Below are positions 51,569 through 62,849 of a stretch of DNA of 64,000 nucleotides, in pieces. Each line of letters opens with the position of its first letter. The stretch's first letter is position 1. Below the pieces are notes generated by a model. That model was not told the origin of the DNA and ran no database searches. It was given only the letters and a program-made list of their open reading frames with translations. The translations under genes and the position numbers were made by a program. The stretch is from Marinomonas arctica (GTDB lineage Bacteria > Pseudomonadota > Gammaproteobacteria > Pseudomonadales > Marinomonadaceae), in the NCBI RefSeq assembly GCF_003259225.1, contig NZ_QHJF01000027.1:40261-104260 (forward strand). The letters run 5' to 3'.

Positions 51569-52867
51569 TTATTTGAAATACGGAGACCAAGATGGCTCTC
51601 GTACATCACCCTCTGCTGATGGTATCCTATATTTAACTAGGCCATCAACGGATACTACGGCTAGGATACCCTTTCCTTGATAGGTTGTGGCATACATCAC
51701 CATGCTACCATTCGGTGCAATGCTAGGCGATTCGTCTAAGTAAGTCTCAGTAAGAGTCTGAACGCGGCCTGTTTTCATATCCTGTAGAGCAATATGATAA
51801 TTACCATCATTCTTCTGAACGGTGACAAGGTAACGACCATCTGGTGTCATTCTTGCTCTAGTGTTTAACTCACCTTCAAATGTGACTCTTTCTACTCGCT
51901 TACTATTTACATCTAATCGATATATTTGCGGGTTACCGCCACGATCAGACGTAAAAATTATTCCTTTGCCATCTGGTTCCCAGCTTGGCTCTGTATCAAT
52001 AGCATAATGGTTTGTCATACGCTCTAATTTTTGCGTCGCGATATCCAACGTATAAATTTCTGGATTCTCGTCTTTAGACAATACCAATGCCAATTTCTTT
52101 CCATCTGGAGACCATGAAGGCGCTCCATTTAACCCTCTAAACTGCGCTATCTGCTGACGTCTACCCGTTGCCAATTCCTGAGTAAAAATATTAGGACGGC
52201 GATTTCTAAACATTACATACGCTATGTTACGGCCATCCATACTCCAAGATGGTGATAAAATGGGTTCTTTAGACTCCACAATAACCTGTGGTCTATGGCC
52301 ATCAGCATCCGCTACCTGCAATTTAAATAAGGGGGATTTTCTATCTCCCTCTGCGGTAACATATAATATTCTAGTACTAAATGCGCCCTTTGATCCTGTC
52401 AATAATTCGTAAACTTTATCACTAATATAATGAGCAGCGTCTCTTAAATTTCTTGCGCTAACGTCAATCGAATTATGCCTTTCAACTGGCTTTTGACTCA
52501 ACACATTTAACAGCTCAAACCCAACTCTATACTGATTATTTGGCAATTTTTGCACCGTACCAATAACCACATAGTCACTCTTTAATAAGCGCCAATCACG
52601 GTAAAAAACATCCGCTTCTCTAGTTGGCATACTTAACATGTTAGCTCGTGGAACCGGCTGAAACAAACCACTACGAGCCAAGTCGTCTTCCACTATTTGC
52701 GCTACGTCTTCAGGTAGAGCATCCATTCCAGCGTAACCAAAAGGGACTACCGCAATAGGAAGCAGCTGATCTGCACCACTGGTTATTTCAATAACTAATT
52801 GGGCCCTAGCTGAACTCACAAATACTAAACACGTAAATAGTATACTCAACCATTTTTTAAACATCAT
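51569..52867 (-). CDS. tolB: Tol-Pal protein TolB
   Basis: Periplasmic beta-propeller of the Tol system, 432 residues. Signal peptide ends about SARA (22); the N-terminal D1 domain contains VVPFGYAG, and the six-bladed propeller shows repeated blades such as [30 protein letters not shown] and [11 protein letters not shown]. Start overlaps the tolA stop. All expected parts present. Confidence 0.96.
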   Translation of the reverse strand: MMFKKWLSILFTCLVFVSSARAQLVIEITSGADQLLPIAVVPFGYAGMDALPEDVAQIVEDDLARSGLFQPVPRANMLSMPTREADVFYRDWRLLKSDYVVIGTVQKLPNNQYRVGFELLNVLSQKPVERHNSIDVSARNLRDAAHYISDKVYELLTGSKGAFSTRILYVTAEGDRKSPLFKLQVADADGHRPQVIVESKEPILSPSWSMDGRNIAYVMFRNRRPNIFTQELATGRRQQIAQFRGLNGAPSWSPDGKKLALVLSKDENPEIYTLDIATQKLERMTNHYAIDTEPSWEPDGKGIIFTSDRGGNPQIYRLDVNSKRVERVTFEGELNTRARMTPDGRYLVTVQKNDGNYHIALQDMKTGRVQTLTETYLDESPSIAPNGSMVMYATTYQGKGILAVVSVDGLVKYRIPSAEGDVREPSWSPYFK

Positions 52868-53853
52868 TAGTTTCTCAAATCCTGCGGGTTAAAAATTAAA
52901 TCTACCTGACGGAAATTTCGCTCAAAAACATAAGAGTCCACTTTTGCGAGCTCCTCTATTCGTCTTACTTTATAAACAGCATCAACAGCTCTTTGGTCAA
53001 ATAAGGCATCACCACTACTTTTCGTTACTTGGGCATTCATTACTTCACCAGTAGGCAAAAAATGAATGCGCAACTGGGTTACCATATTATTTCGTGCGCT
53101 AGGCGGACGAATCCAAGCTGCCGTTACTCGGTTATTAATCAAGCTACTAATAGATTGAACCATTTGCGCTTCTGCCACGGCTCGTTCCTTCGCTTCTTCT
53201 GCAGCCGCTTTGGCTGCCGCTGCTTCCGCTTTTTTCTGCTCAGCTAAGCGGGACGCTTCTTCTTGCCGCTTACGCTCTTGTTCAGCCAAACGATCTGCTT
53301 CAGCTTGTTTTTTTCGCTTTTCTTCGGCTAAGCGATCTGCCTCAGCCTTACGCTCCAACTCTTTACGTTTCTTATCGTCAGCCTCTTTCTCAGCTAAACG
53401 CTTTTTTTCTGCTTCTTGAGCTACGCGTTTTGTTTCAGCTTCTTGAGCTACGCGTTTCTGCTCGGCTTCTTGTGCTTGACGCTTTTGCTCATCTTCTCTT
53501 TTTCTCTGAGCGTCTTCTTTCTCTTTAGCCTCTTTGGCTTGGGCAAGCTGTCTTTGCTTGTCTTCCAATGCTTTTCTCTCAGCTTCTTTTTTGCGGTTTT
53601 GTTCAGCGTCTTTTCGCTTCTCTTCTGCAACCGCAGCCTGCTTTTGTGCCTCTCTCTGTTCTGATTCACGCTGACCTATGATTGTTTGCGAAACATCCAC
53701 GACGGTAGCATTAACAATTGGAGGCTTTTTAGGTTTTGGCGGCTCAGTATCACCAAAGTCAATCACCACTAAACCAGCCACAACAATACTAGCGTGCAAA
53801 CCTACAGCCAGTACTGTTGGAATACTATAACTATCACTGCGTAGCCATTTCAT
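52867..53853 (-). CDS. tolA: Cell envelope protein TolA
   Basis: Bridges TolQR in the inner membrane to TolB/Pal. 328 residues: N-terminal membrane helix (about 14-34), a long helical domain II of K/E/A/Q repeats (about 60-225; [19 protein letters not shown]), and the C-terminal domain III (about 235-328). The repetitive DNA here is a normal consequence of the coiled helix. Confidence 0.95.
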   Translation of the reverse strand: MKWLRSDSYSIPTVLAVGLHASIVVAGLVVIDFGDTEPPKPKKPPIVNATVVDVSQTIIGQRESEQREAQKQAAVAEEKRKDAEQNRKKEAERKALEDKQRQLAQAKEAKEKEDAQRKREDEQKRQAQEAEQKRVAQEAETKRVAQEAEKKRLAEKEADDKKRKELERKAEADRLAEEKRKKQAEADRLAEQERKRQEEASRLAEQKKAEAAAAKAAAEEAKERAVAEAQMVQSISSLINNRVTAAWIRPPSARNNMVTQLRIHFLPTGEVMNAQVTKSSGDALFDQRAVDAVYKVRRIEELAKVDSYVFERNFRQVDLIFNPQDLRN

Positions 53854-54281
53854 TAATTCGTTTCCGGCTCTGTCACTAAACCAACATTTGGAACACCAGC
53901 CCCTTGCAAAGCCACCATCAAACCAATCACATCACCATATGGCACATTCTTATCGCCTCGTACCAAAACGGACATTTTTGGGTTCTGGCTTAAAACTTTG
54001 CGTACTCTATCTTGTAATTGCGATAAAGCAATAGATTCTTGCTTGCCACCCACATCTAAATAAAATTGACCCTTAGAATCTACTGATGCAATGAGAATAT
54101 CATTCTCATCATCCTGTATTGGCGTGGCATTTGCATTAGGCAATTCTACGTCAACACCCTGAGTTAACATTGGTGCTGTGATCATAAAAATAACCAATAA
54201 TACGAGCATAACGTCGATATACGGAACAACGTTTATTTCCGCCATTGGGCGACGCTTATTTCTTCTGCGTGAACGAGCCAC
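53853..54281 (-). CDS. tolR: Tol system protein TolR
   Basis: ExbD-like proton-channel component, 142 residues: one membrane helix near 20-42 with the key Asp (PYIDVMLVLLVIFMIT) and a periplasmic domain. Partner of TolQ; one-base overlaps on both sides (stop/start) show coupling. Confidence 0.96.
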   Translation of the reverse strand: MARSRRRNKRRPMAEINVVPYIDVMLVLLVIFMITAPMLTQGVDVELPNANATPIQDDENDILIASVDSKGQFYLDVGGKQESIALSQLQDRVRKVLSQNPKMSVLVRGDKNVPYGDVIGLMVALQGAGVPNVGLVTEPETN

Positions 54282-54961
54282 TATACAGCGCCTCCCTCTC
54301 TAACATGCACCTTGCGATGTAATATACTTGTAAATTCGTCTGCAAAGTTCTCGTAACTAGAGCCAAGCGATTCTGCAGTCGAAGAAAAACGGTTGTAAGC
54401 AATAACAGCAGGTATTGCTGCAGCCAAACCTATGGCCGTTGCGATAAGCGCTTCAGCGATGCCGGGGGCTACGGTCGCCAATGTAGCCTGCTGTACCTCT
54501 GCCAAACCAATAAACGAATGCATAATCCCCCAAACAGTCCCAAAAAGACCGATATAAGGACTGGTAGAACCCACTGTGGCCAAAAATGGTAGATGTTGAT
54601 CTAACTTTTCTTCTTCACGGTACAACGCAACCCGCATAGCCCGCTGAACGCCATCCATAATCGCTTCAGGATCCACATTATGGCTCTGTCTTAAGCGAGT
54701 AAATTCTTTTATGCCGGATGTAAAAATATTTTCCATCCCCTCCACTTTTCGACCTTCCTGAGTAAGCTTACGGTAAAGCTGACTGAGATCAATACCAGAC
54801 CAAAAGTTCTCTTCAAATGTAGCACGAACTTTTTTTGCTTCTTTTAGCACTCGAATTCTTTGAAATATAACAATCCATGAAAAAATGGAAGCAGCTAATA
54901 ACGTCAACATAACAAGTTGAACAACGAAACTAGCACTGGCGATAAGTCCCCAAATTGACAT
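54281..54961 (-). CDS. tolQ: Tol system protein TolQ
   Basis: ExbB/MotA-like channel protein, 226 residues, three membrane helices (about 8-30, 130-155, 165-190). The conserved STSPYIGLFGTVWGIMHSFIGL segment and AIGLAAAIPAVIAYNR are visible. First gene of the tol unit, 9 bases downstream of ruvB, so ruv and tol are likely one message here. ybgC is absent at this position. Confidence 0.96.
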   Translation of the reverse strand: MSIWGLIASASFVVQLVMLTLLAASIFSWIVIFQRIRVLKEAKKVRATFEENFWSGIDLSQLYRKLTQEGRKVEGMENIFTSGIKEFTRLRQSHNVDPEAIMDGVQRAMRVALYREEEKLDQHLPFLATVGSTSPYIGLFGTVWGIMHSFIGLAEVQQATLATVAPGIAEALIATAIGLAAAIPAVIAYNRFSSTAESLGSSYENFADEFTSILHRKVHVREGGAV

Positions 54962-54970
54962 TATTAACCT

Positions 54971-55984
54971 CTATTTAAAATCCGTAGGTAGTTGGTAATT
55001 AAAATGCTCATAAGCACGCTTCGTAACTTGACGCCCTCGTGGCGTCCTAATTATGAAGCCCTGCTGAATCAAAAACGGCTCTATAACATCTTCTATTGTA
55101 TCTTTGTCTTCACCTAATGCTGCTGAAACACTGTCTAGGCCAACAGGCCTCCCGTCAAACTTTTCTATCATGGTCAATAGCATACGCCTGTCTAAATGGT
55201 CAAAGCCCTGACTATCTACACTTAACATATCTAACGCCCTTTGAGCAACTTTTTGCCCAACAAGATGTTCGCCACTCACCTGGGCAACATCACGCACTCG
55301 ACGCAGTAGGCGATTTGCTATTCGAGGTGTGCCTCTTGACCTTCTGGCCACCTCAAAACATCCTGAGTGATCGAGCTGCATCCCCATTTTTCCTGCAGAT
55401 CTAGCAACAATCGTTGTTAGCGACTCCACATCATAAAATTCTAAGCGTTGCACAATACCAAATCGGTCTCGCAAAGGAGAGGTTAACAAACCAGCCCTAG
55501 TTGTTGCTCCGACAAGTGTAAAGGGCGGGAGTTCAATTTTAATTGACCTTGCCGCTGGACCTTCGCCAATCATTATATCAAGCTGATAGTCTTCCATTGC
55601 TGGATACAGCACTTCTTCAATGGCCGGACTCAAGCGATGAATTTCATCAATAAATAAAATATCACCTTCATTTAAATTCGTTAACAGAGCCGCAAGATCG
55701 CCAGCCCTTTCCAAAACAGGGCCAGATGTTGTTCTTACTTCCGCCCCCATTTCATTGCCTATTATATGAGCAAGCGTTGTCTTGCCTAAGCCAGGAGGTC
55801 CGAAAATAAGAGTATGATCGAGCGGTTCGTGGCGCTGCCTAGCCGCTTCGATAAAGATTTCCATCTGCTCACGAACAACGGGCTGCCCTATGTACTCTGC
55901 AAGTGCCTGCGGACGTATTGCCCGGTCAACTTGACGATCATTACCTTTTAGCTCAGCAGAAATAATTCTATCGTGCTCAATCAT
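54971..55984 (-). CDS. ruvB: Holliday junction helicase RuvB
   Basis: Hexameric AAA+ motor that drives branch migration with RuvA. 337 residues: Walker [12 protein letters not shown] near 62, Walker [12 protein letters not shown] near 112, sensor I GATTRAG, arginine-finger region TSPLRDRFG, then the winged helix end. Confidence 0.98.
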   Translation of the reverse strand: MIEHDRIISAELKGNDRQVDRAIRPQALAEYIGQPVVREQMEIFIEAARQRHEPLDHTLIFGPPGLGKTTLAHIIGNEMGAEVRTTSGPVLERAGDLAALLTNLNEGDILFIDEIHRLSPAIEEVLYPAMEDYQLDIMIGEGPAARSIKIELPPFTLVGATTRAGLLTSPLRDRFGIVQRLEFYDVESLTTIVARSAGKMGMQLDHSGCFEVARRSRGTPRIANRLLRRVRDVAQVSGEHLVGQKVAQRALDMLSVDSQGFDHLDRRMLLTMIEKFDGRPVGLDSVSAALGEDKDTIEDVIEPFLIQQGFIIRTPRGRQVTKRAYEHFNYQLPTDFK

Positions 55985-55986
55985 GC

Positions 55987-56589
55987 TTATTGCCTTAGCA
56001 TGCCTTTTAGGGCTGCTTTTATTACATCTTCGCTATTTGCTGCATCAACCGGGACACCCGCAATGGCTTTGGCCGCCTCTTGAGGCTTGTAACCAAGAGA
56101 AATAAGCGCAGCTTCAGCTTCTTGCCTTGGATCTGCCTGCACTTGTCGCAACACGGCTGGCGCAGAAAATAAATCATTTTTCGCAGCTTGACCAAGTTTA
56201 TCTCGCAACTCGATAATTAAACGCTCAGCGGTTTTTTTGCCAACGCCAGGAATGCGAGTCAAAGCGGTGACATCGGATTCTTGCACATTACCAATCAACT
56301 CTTCAGCCGACATACTAGATAAAATCGCCAACGCCATTTTTGGGCCAATACCATTCACTTTGATGAGAATGCGAAACAGAGCACGCTCATTTTTATCAAT
56401 AAAGCCATAAAGAGTGTGAGAATCTTCTTTTACCATCAAATGAGTATATAAAGTGACTACCCCACCCACTTGAGGCAAATCATAAATAGTCGTCATGGGG
56501 GAGCTCACTTCATACCCAATTCCACCCACATCAACCAGCAGTTCTGGCGGTGCTTTTTCAACCAAAGTACCAACGATTCGACCAATCAC
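55987..56589 (-). CDS. ruvA: Holliday junction protein RuvA
   Basis: Tetrameric junction-binding partner of RuvB, 200 residues: OB domain (1-63), two helix-hairpin-helix motifs ([14 protein letters not shown] and [16 protein letters not shown]), and a C-terminal UBA-like domain. Stop and start nearly touch ruvB; start overlaps the ruvC stop. Confidence 0.97.
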   Translation of the reverse strand: MIGRIVGTLVEKAPPELLVDVGGIGYEVSSPMTTIYDLPQVGGVVTLYTHLMVKEDSHTLYGFIDKNERALFRILIKVNGIGPKMALAILSSMSAEELIGNVQESDVTALTRIPGVGKKTAERLIIELRDKLGQAAKNDLFSAPAVLRQVQADPRQEAEAALISLGYKPQEAAKAIAGVPVDAANSEDVIKAALKGMLRQ

Positions 56590-57137
56590 AATGACTTCCT
56601 TACATCTAGTTCAGTCCAGCGTTTAGATGAACGCCCCGCTCTCTTCCCAACGCCATACTCTAAACCACCTGAAGTACGTGTATTGGCATGACATAGGGCA
56701 ATAGCCAAAGCATCTGCCGCATCTGCTTGAGGCTTAGAAGACAGATTAAGCAGCAACTGAACCATTGACTGGACTTGGCTTTTATCTGCATTACCGTTAC
56801 CCACAACAGACTGCTTAACTCGCCTAGCAGCGTACTCATGCACTGCAAGCTCCCGCAAAGACGCGGCCACAATGGCAACCCCTCTTGCTTGGCCTAGCTT
56901 TAATGCAGAATTGGCATTTTTCGCTAAAAACACTTCCTCAATCGCAAACTCATCAGGCTTATATTCTTCCAATAATACAGAAATATAATTGAAAATATGC
57001 TTTAACCTGACTGACAAAACTTCGTCAGGCAATTTAATACAACCACTATTCACATAGCGAGTCTTGCCATTTATGACGTCTATAATGCCAAAGCCTGTTA
57101 TTCTAGAACCTGGATCAATCGCTAAAATTCTGGTCAT
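56586..57137 (-). CDS. ruvC: Holliday junction resolvase RuvC
   Basis: Endonuclease that resolves the junction. Start at ATG 57137 ([17 protein letters not shown]) or two codons earlier; about 183 residues. Catalytic acids: Asp7 (IDPG), Glu in [10 protein letters not shown], and the [12 protein letters not shown] segment. First gene of the ruvCAB-tol unit after a terminator. Confidence 0.96.
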   Translation of the reverse strand: MTRILAIDPGSRITGFGIIDVINGKTRYVNSGCIKLPDEVLSVRLKHIFNYISVLLEEYKPDEFAIEEVFLAKNANSALKLGQARGVAIVAASLRELAVHEYAARRVKQSVVGNGNADKSQVQSMVQLLLNLSSKPQADAADALAIALCHANTRTSGGLEYGVGKRAGRSSKRWTELDVRKSL

Positions 57138-57216
57138 GACCATAAATCTTTACGCCCTGCATAGTTACTGTATATTTCAACAGCCCTTTACAAAGTATGC
57201 AATGCCAAAACACAAA

Positions 57217-57240
57217 AAAGACCGCTTATTAGCGGTCTTT
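57217..57240. terminator. Bidirectional terminator between aspS and ruvC
   Basis: Perfect 10-bp stem AAAGACCGCT (57217-57226) with 57231-57240, loop TATT, A-run on the left. Ends the aspS transcript before ruvC. Confidence 0.88.
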
Positions 57241-57303
57241 TACATTTTACTTGCAATTCTTTAACATAACTCACTGTTTTAAGGCGATTTTAATCGCAAA
57301 AAA

Positions 57304-59076
57304 CTAAGATTCAGCGATCGGCTTTCTGACGCGAATGTTTAATTCCTTTAATTGCTTCTCACTTACCTCGCCTGGCGCTTGAGTCAACAGACAGGTTGCA
57401 CTTTGCGTTTTAGGGAAAGCAATCACATCACGAATTGAGCTAGAGCCTGTCATTAGCATCACAAGACGATCCAAACCAAACGCCAAACCACCATGCGGCG
57501 GCGCACCGAATTTAAGTGCATCCAATAAGAAGCCAAACTTCTCTTCTTGCTCTTCTTTAGTGATATTTAGCAATTCAAACACAGTTTCCTGCATTGAAGC
57601 TTGGTGTATACGAATAGAGCCACCACCAAGTTCCGTACCATTCAACACCATATCATAGGCTTGAGAAAGCGCCGTCAAGGGGCTTGCCTTAAGATCGTCT
57701 GGTGAACAAGAAGGCGCTGTAAATGGATGGTGAATAGCCGTGATTCCGCCATCACTGGTTTCTTCAAACATTGGGAAATCCACAACCCACAATGGCGCCC
57801 ATTTGCAAGTGTAAAGATCTAGATCTTCACCTAGCTTGCAGCGAAGCGCGCCAAGGGCTTCATTCACAACCTTCGCAGAGTCTGCACCAAAGAAAATCAA
57901 ATCACCATCTTGAGCATCAAGACGTTCAAGTAAAGTTGCACGAACTTCTACCGGCAAGAACTTAACGATCGGTGACTGCAAACCTTCTTCAAGATTTGAT
58001 TTGTCATTCACTTTAATATAAGCCAGACCTTTTGCACCATAAATACCAACAAATTTGGTGTAATCATCAATCTGCTTACGAGTCAGCGCGTTTCCGCCGG
58101 GCACTTTTAACGCAGCAACACGGCCTTTTGGATCGGTGGCTGGGCCAGAAAACACTTTAAAGTCTACATCGGCCATCAAGTCAGATACCGTAACGATGGT
58201 CAACGGAATGCGTAGATCCGGCTTATCGCTGCCATATGTCTCCATTGCTTCGGAGTAAGGCATACGTGGAAACACACCCAAATCAACATTCATTAGCTCT
58301 TTAAACAAGCTAACAATCATCGTTTCTGTCATCGCCATGATGTCTTTTTCGCTCATAAACGACGTTTCAATATCGACTTGAGTGAATTCTGGTTGGCGAT
58401 CAGCACGAAGATCTTCATCACGGAAACATTTTGCGATTTGATAATAGCGATCAAAACCGGACACCATCAATAGCTGCTTAAAAAGCTGTGGTGACTGAGG
58501 AAGCGCAAAAAAACTACCTTGCTGCGTACGACTAGGTACTAAATAATCACGCGCACCTTCTGGTGTTGCACGCGTCAAAATAGGCGTTTCAATGTCTAAA
58601 AAGCCATTGCCATCCAAATAACGACGCAAAACAGAAGTCACTTTTGAACGAAAACGCATTTTTTGTTGAATTTCAGGACGACGCAAATCGATAAAACGAT
58701 TTTTCAAGCGTACGTCTTCACCAACAGATTGATGCTCATCCAACTGAAATGGAGGCGTTTTTGCCACGTTAAGAATTTCAAGTTCAGTGCCTAGCACTTC
58801 AATCTCACCGGTACGCATATTGGGATTAGTTGTCCCTTCAGGACGAGCGCGCACCAACCCTTTTAGCTTAACAACAAACTCATTACGAACACTATCGGCA
58901 AGCGCAAAGCTCTCAGCGCGATCTGGATCAAAAACAACTTGAGTAATACCTTCACGATCACGTACGTCTAAGAAGATAACGCCACCGTGGTCGCGACGAC
59001 GATGAACCCAACCGCAGAGGGTAATTTCTTGTGAAATATTAGTAGCATTTAACTCGCCGCAATAATGGCTGCGCAT
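57304..59076 (-). CDS. aspS: Aspartyl-tRNA synthetase
   Basis: Class II synthetase, 590 residues of bacterial type: N-terminal OB anticodon domain ([32 protein letters not shown]), class II motif 2 [18 protein letters not shown] near 217, GAD insertion domain, and motif 3 [15 protein letters not shown] near 530. Upstream of ruvC in the order seen in many gammaproteobacteria, but without yebC between. Confidence 0.97.
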   Translation of the reverse strand: MRSHYCGELNATNISQEITLCGWVHRRRDHGGVIFLDVRDREGITQVVFDPDRAESFALADSVRNEFVVKLKGLVRARPEGTTNPNMRTGEIEVLGTELEILNVAKTPPFQLDEHQSVGEDVRLKNRFIDLRRPEIQQKMRFRSKVTSVLRRYLDGNGFLDIETPILTRATPEGARDYLVPSRTQQGSFFALPQSPQLFKQLLMVSGFDRYYQIAKCFRDEDLRADRQPEFTQVDIETSFMSEKDIMAMTETMIVSLFKELMNVDLGVFPRMPYSEAMETYGSDKPDLRIPLTIVTVSDLMADVDFKVFSGPATDPKGRVAALKVPGGNALTRKQIDDYTKFVGIYGAKGLAYIKVNDKSNLEEGLQSPIVKFLPVEVRATLLERLDAQDGDLIFFGADSAKVVNEALGALRCKLGEDLDLYTCKWAPLWVVDFPMFEETSDGGITAIHHPFTAPSCSPDDLKASPLTALSQAYDMVLNGTELGGGSIRIHQASMQETVFELLNITKEEQEEKFGFLLDALKFGAPPHGGLAFGLDRLVMLMTGSSSIRDVIAFPKTQSATCLLTQAPGEVSEKQLKELNIRVRKPIAES

Positions 59077-59266
59077 AATTTCTTTCCTATTACTTTCTCA
59101 GTAAGAGAGTGATTTTTTCTTAGAACGTTTTCTACTCGATCAGCAATGTAAACTGAATTTTTAAGCTCCGAATAGAATAACAGAATATTTTAAGGCAAAG
59201 CATTATATGCGAACCGAGTCTGACTCTCTAGGGTCTGAACCAAATTTGTCTAACACAATAGACGCA

Positions 59267-59758
59267 TTATGCAATGGTGGTTATTTCATAAGCTATTTGT
59301 TTACCATTTTGAGGCAAATCAACCTCATCGCCCATCACTTTGCCAAATAAAACTTTGCCAACAGGCGATGACGTGGTGACGAGATAAACCACCCTCCCCT
59401 CAACTTCAATGTGAAGACCGCCCGCGCAAGGTGAAATGAAAAAACATTTTTTCTCACCACAGGAGGACGCCAAATCAGACAGGCTCACCATACTCCATAG
59501 ACCAACAGCACTACCTTCCGCAAAAATAACAGGGGTAGTTTTGCTAAAAATCAACCAATCCTTTTCGCACTCCAATACTCGCTGGGATTGACCATGGGCT
59601 AAATAAGACGCCTCCAACCCAAAAGTATCGTATTTATTTTCAGCAATACTTTCTTCGTTCGTTGCCGCTTCATGCGCCTGTTTCGCAGCCCACTTTGCTG
59701 TTTCATAACGGCGTAGCAGTGCTTCAGTGACAGCCCTATGTACCTCTTGTTTATCCAT
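59267..59758 (-). CDS. GreA/GreB-family C-terminal domain protein
   Basis: 163 residues: an N-terminal helical part (1-65, shorter than the Gre coiled coil; AENKYDTFGLEASYLAHGQ) and a C-terminal FKBP-like Gre domain ending in VTTSSPVGKVLFGKVMGDEVDLP, the Gre signature. The acidic tip residues of GreA/B are not obvious, so it may bind RNA polymerase without cleavage activity. Similar GreA/B-like proteins of marine gammaproteobacteria are uncharacterised. Confidence 0.78.
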   Translation of the reverse strand: MDKQEVHRAVTEALLRRYETAKWAAKQAHEAATNEESIAENKYDTFGLEASYLAHGQSQRVLECEKDWLIFSKTTPVIFAEGSAVGLWSMVSLSDLASSCGEKKCFFISPCAGGLHIEVEGRVVYLVTTSSPVGKVLFGKVMGDEVDLPQNGKQIAYEITTIA

Positions 59759-59934
59759 CAGAATGTTATCCGCTTCGTTTCAATTTATGCATTGTAGCGA
59801 TTCATATGAATAAAAAAAATCAGTGCCTTATTCTCAAATAACTTGCCTGCTGCTCACCTTACCAAAAAGCGTAAAAAAATGCCTTTTTAAAGCGTGAAAT
59901 CTTCAGTTGACAGTATCAACCAATAAAATTATAG

Positions 59935-59949
59935 TGATAACCATTCTCA
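59935..59949. promoter_or_regulatory. Fur-box-like site upstream of the MarR/SIP operon
   Basis: TGATAACCATTCTCA at 59935-59949 matches 13 of the 14 informative positions minus one of the 7-1-7 Fur consensus (TGATAAT-N-ATTATCA), that is two mismatches. It lies 21 bases before the MarR start, so iron-Fur would block this promoter. Confidence 0.65.
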
Positions 59950-59970
59950 CAATTAACAAGACAGACTTTT

Positions 59971-60432
59971 ATGAAGGAAAAAATTGCCGAGTCGCTCCAC
60001 CAACTCGTACACAGTTATCGTCACCATATGCGCGAGGAAGCATCAAGGTCAGGCATTTCCATTCCTGTCAGCCATATTCGCTCACTTAAATGCATTCATA
60101 GAATTCAAAACTGCCATGCCAAAGACATAGCAGAGAGGCTTTCTCTCGATAAGTCACAAATCACTCGAGTTCTAAAAGAATTGGTCAGCCTGGGTTATGT
60201 TAAAAAAGTACGCAATCCAGACAACCACCGTAGCCAGCTACTGAGCCTCACTGAATCGGGTGACGCATTACTCAATAAACTCATGACGCTCGATCAACTG
60301 GCCGTCGAAAAGATGACACGCCATTTAACTGAGCAACAAATCGTTGATTTCATTTACATTGCAGAAATGATGACGAACAACCCTTATCCATCACTTTGTC
60401 ATAAACAAGATTCAGGAGCCACTAATGAATAG
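59971..60432 (+). CDS. MarR-family transcriptional regulator
   Basis: 153-residue winged-helix regulator: AKDIAERLSLDKSQITRVLKELVSLGYVKKVRNPDNHRSQLLSLTESG is the full MarR HTH and wing. Overlaps the siderophore-interacting-protein gene by 8 bases, so it likely acts on the same pathway. A Fur-box-like site precedes it. Confidence 0.9.
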   Translation: MKEKIAESLHQLVHSYRHHMREEASRSGISIPVSHIRSLKCIHRIQNCHAKDIAERLSLDKSQITRVLKELVSLGYVKKVRNPDNHRSQLLSLTESGDALLNKLMTLDQLAVEKMTRHLTEQQIVDFIYIAEMMTNNPYPSLCHKQDSGATNE

Positions 60433-61165
60433 ACCACTACCACGAGAACTTACTGTAATCAAAAAGGCACAGATCACAACCAACATGCTCCGAGTAACAT
60501 TAGGTGGCGACAATATACACACCATTCCAGCAAACCAAGAAAGCGGTTACGTCAAACTCATTTTTCCAAGAGAGGATCAAAAACCGTGTGTCCGAACCTA
60601 TACCATTAGACATCAGCGTGCAGACGAAATAGACATTGATTTCGTACTTCATGAAGACAGCGGCCCTGCGTCATCTTGGGCCAAGCAAGCACAAGCTAAC
60701 GATTTGATCCTTGTTGGTGGTCCTGGACCGAAAAAACTCATCGAAGCAGCGGATTGGCACATTTTTGTTGGCGATATGACGGCCCTCCCCGCAATTAGTG
60801 TCAACCTAGAAATGCTTCCGCAGGACGCAAAAGGCTATGCCATTATTGAAGTCATTTCTCAAGAGGATATTCAGCCGTTAAGACACCCTAAAAACATAGA
60901 ATTAAAATGGGTTATTAATCCGCACCCAGGCGAAAACGCTAACTTATTAGTGGAACAGGTTCAATTACTGCCATGGCTACAAGGTCAAGTTTCTGTGTGG
61001 GCAGCTTGCGAATTCAGTAGCATGAAGATGTTACGTGCTTTTTTTAAAAAGGACGCCAAAATTGAGAGGGAAAATTTGTATTTATCTAGCTACTGGAAGT
61101 TAGGCAGCAACGAAGACCAGCATAAAGAAGTAAAGCGCATTGACTTAGAAGAAATGGAGCAATAA
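60425..61165 (+). CDS. Siderophore-interacting protein (ViuB/SIP family reductase)
   Basis: FAD-dependent ferric-siderophore reductase of the SIP family, 246 residues. N-terminal FAD domain has RTYTIRHQRADEIDIDFVLHEDSGPASSWA (the FAD/ribityl motif R-x-Y-T-x-R), and the C-terminal NAD(P)H-like domain has GDMTALPAISVNLE and VWAACEFSSMKMLR, both typical. Cytoplasmic iron release from imported siderophores. Co-transcribed with the MarR gene under a probable Fur site. Confidence 0.9.
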   Translation: MNRPLPRELTVIKKAQITTNMLRVTLGGDNIHTIPANQESGYVKLIFPREDQKPCVRTYTIRHQRADEIDIDFVLHEDSGPASSWAKQAQANDLILVGGPGPKKLIEAADWHIFVGDMTALPAISVNLEMLPQDAKGYAIIEVISQEDIQPLRHPKNIELKWVINPHPGENANLLVEQVQLLPWLQGQVSVWAACEFSSMKMLRAFFKKDAKIERENLYLSSYWKLGSNEDQHKEVKRIDLEEMEQ

Positions 61166-61180
61166 CCATTGATTCATAAA

Positions 61181-61206
61181 AAAGCCAGCTTAAATAAGCT
61201 GGCTTT
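61181..61206. terminator. Terminator between SIP gene and cysN
   Basis: Inverted repeat AAAGCCAGCTTA (61181-61192) with 61195-61206 and flanking A- and T-runs; serves both convergent transcripts. Confidence 0.8.
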
Positions 61207-61217
61207 TGGTGTTTGCT

Positions 61218-62831
61218 TTATAACCGCACACTCTCAATGATCAAATCAACCACGGCATCCAAAGATGATTCCGTAATATGGGAATCGGCTATTGTTGGAT
61301 TACCAACCAAGAAAGCGATCCCTGTCTGGCGAATTAACACCGCCTCTTGTTCCGTTGCATCCGCTTTAACCAAGGCAACCACTCCTTGGCGCAACAACAA
61401 CCGCTCAAGGATACTGCTTTGCCCCAATACGTCAGCCGATAGTGCAATAACGGCGGGCTTCTGCCCAAGTCTGGCGGCACGATCTTCTGCACTAACAATC
61501 ATATCTTGATCGATTTCAGCGACAGCCTCTTCCACCATCCCAGCGCCAACCGTCACATTCGTGAGTCGATCAATAATAACCAATGCACCGGTAAAGCGAC
61601 TGTCCGTATATTCATCGAACGCAACCGGCGCATCGAACTGCAATACAGCATCAGCGATACCATTAAGCTCTAATGAATCTATATGGCTAACTTCCAGAGT
61701 ATTGACATCCACTCGATGATTAAAGTGATGCACTTTACCAGGAACCGTTTGTGTACCTAATTTGAAGTCGTACAACTTACCCGGCACTAACGGCTGATCC
61801 GCCATCCAAACAATAGAAGCGCGCAGTGTGGTTGCAATGAGCGGCTCTTGTCCAAGGTGTGACAGCATATCGCCACGACTAATATCGATTTCATCTTCCA
61901 GCGTGATCGTAACGGCCTGCCCTGCTTTCGCTGTCTCTAAATCCCCATCAAATGTGACGATTCTTTCAACCGTAGACACTTTTCCAGATGGCAAAGCGAC
62001 CACTTTGTCGCCAGGTTTCACAGCGCCTGCGGCAATGGTTCCAGAGAAACCACGGAAGTCTAAATTAGGGCGATTCACATACTGCACAGGAAAACGGAAC
62101 GAATCACGTTTCACATCACGATTAATCTGTACTGTTTCCAAAATCGACATGAGTGGACCACCTTGATACCAAGGCGTACTCTCAGACGCGTTGACGACGT
62201 TATCGCCACGCAGTGCAGACATGGGTACAAAATGAATGTCTTCCGGCTTGCGATTGCCCAGCTGATCCACAAACGTCAGATAATCCTGTTTGATCTGATT
62301 AAACGTTTCCTCTGAAAAATGCACCAAATCCATCTTATTAATGGCGACAACAACATGCTTGATGCCCAACAAGGACGCAATATAACTATGGCGACGAGTT
62401 TGTGTTTGAACGCCATAACGCGCATCAATCAAAATAATAGCAAGATCACAGGTAGATGCACCGGTCGCCATATTTCGAGTGTACTGCTCATGCCCTGGTG
62501 TATCGGCAATAATGAACTTGCGCTTTTCCGTAGAAAAATAACGATACGCCACATCGATTGTGATGCCCTGCTCACGCTCTGCTTGTAGACCATCGACCAA
62601 CAAAGCCAGATCCACCTCTTCGCCCTGTGTGCCAGACTTTTTACTGTCACGCTTCACAGCATCTAAGTGATCTTCATAGATCAACTTAGAGTCATGAAGT
62701 AAGCGGCCAATTAAGGTACTTTTTCCGTCATCAACATTGCCACAGGTGAGAAGACGCAGTAAGTCTTTTTCTTCGTGTTGTTTCAAATAACCAAGTATGT
62801 CTTGGCTGATCAATTCTGACTGGTGAGACAT
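61218..62831 (-). CDS. cysN: Sulfate adenylyltransferase subunit 1 (CysN)
   Basis: GTPase subunit of ATP sulfurylase in assimilatory sulfate reduction. 537 residues, EF-Tu-like: P-loop [12 protein letters not shown] near 31, G3 DTPGHEQY, G4 NKMDL, then beta-barrel domains. The last ~100 residues resemble a remnant of the APS-kinase region ([21 protein letters not shown]) but lack a P-loop, so no CysC activity is expected from it. 18 bases after cysD. Confidence 0.93.
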   Translation of the reverse strand: MSHQSELISQDILGYLKQHEEKDLLRLLTCGNVDDGKSTLIGRLLHDSKLIYEDHLDAVKRDSKKSGTQGEEVDLALLVDGLQAEREQGITIDVAYRYFSTEKRKFIIADTPGHEQYTRNMATGASTCDLAIILIDARYGVQTQTRRHSYIASLLGIKHVVVAINKMDLVHFSEETFNQIKQDYLTFVDQLGNRKPEDIHFVPMSALRGDNVVNASESTPWYQGGPLMSILETVQINRDVKRDSFRFPVQYVNRPNLDFRGFSGTIAAGAVKPGDKVVALPSGKVSTVERIVTFDGDLETAKAGQAVTITLEDEIDISRGDMLSHLGQEPLIATTLRASIVWMADQPLVPGKLYDFKLGTQTVPGKVHHFNHRVDVNTLEVSHIDSLELNGIADAVLQFDAPVAFDEYTDSRFTGALVIIDRLTNVTVGAGMVEEAVAEIDQDMIVSAEDRAARLGQKPAVIALSADVLGQSSILERLLLRQGVVALVKADATEQEAVLIRQTGIAFLVGNPTIADSHITESSLDAVVDLIIESVRL

Positions 62832-62849
62832 TCTTTCTTTACTCCAAAC

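Noticed and set aside
53200..53700. Repetitive DNA in tolA as a possible repeat element.
   Set aside because: It is the codon-level trace of the Lys/Glu/Ala coiled helix of TolA domain II.
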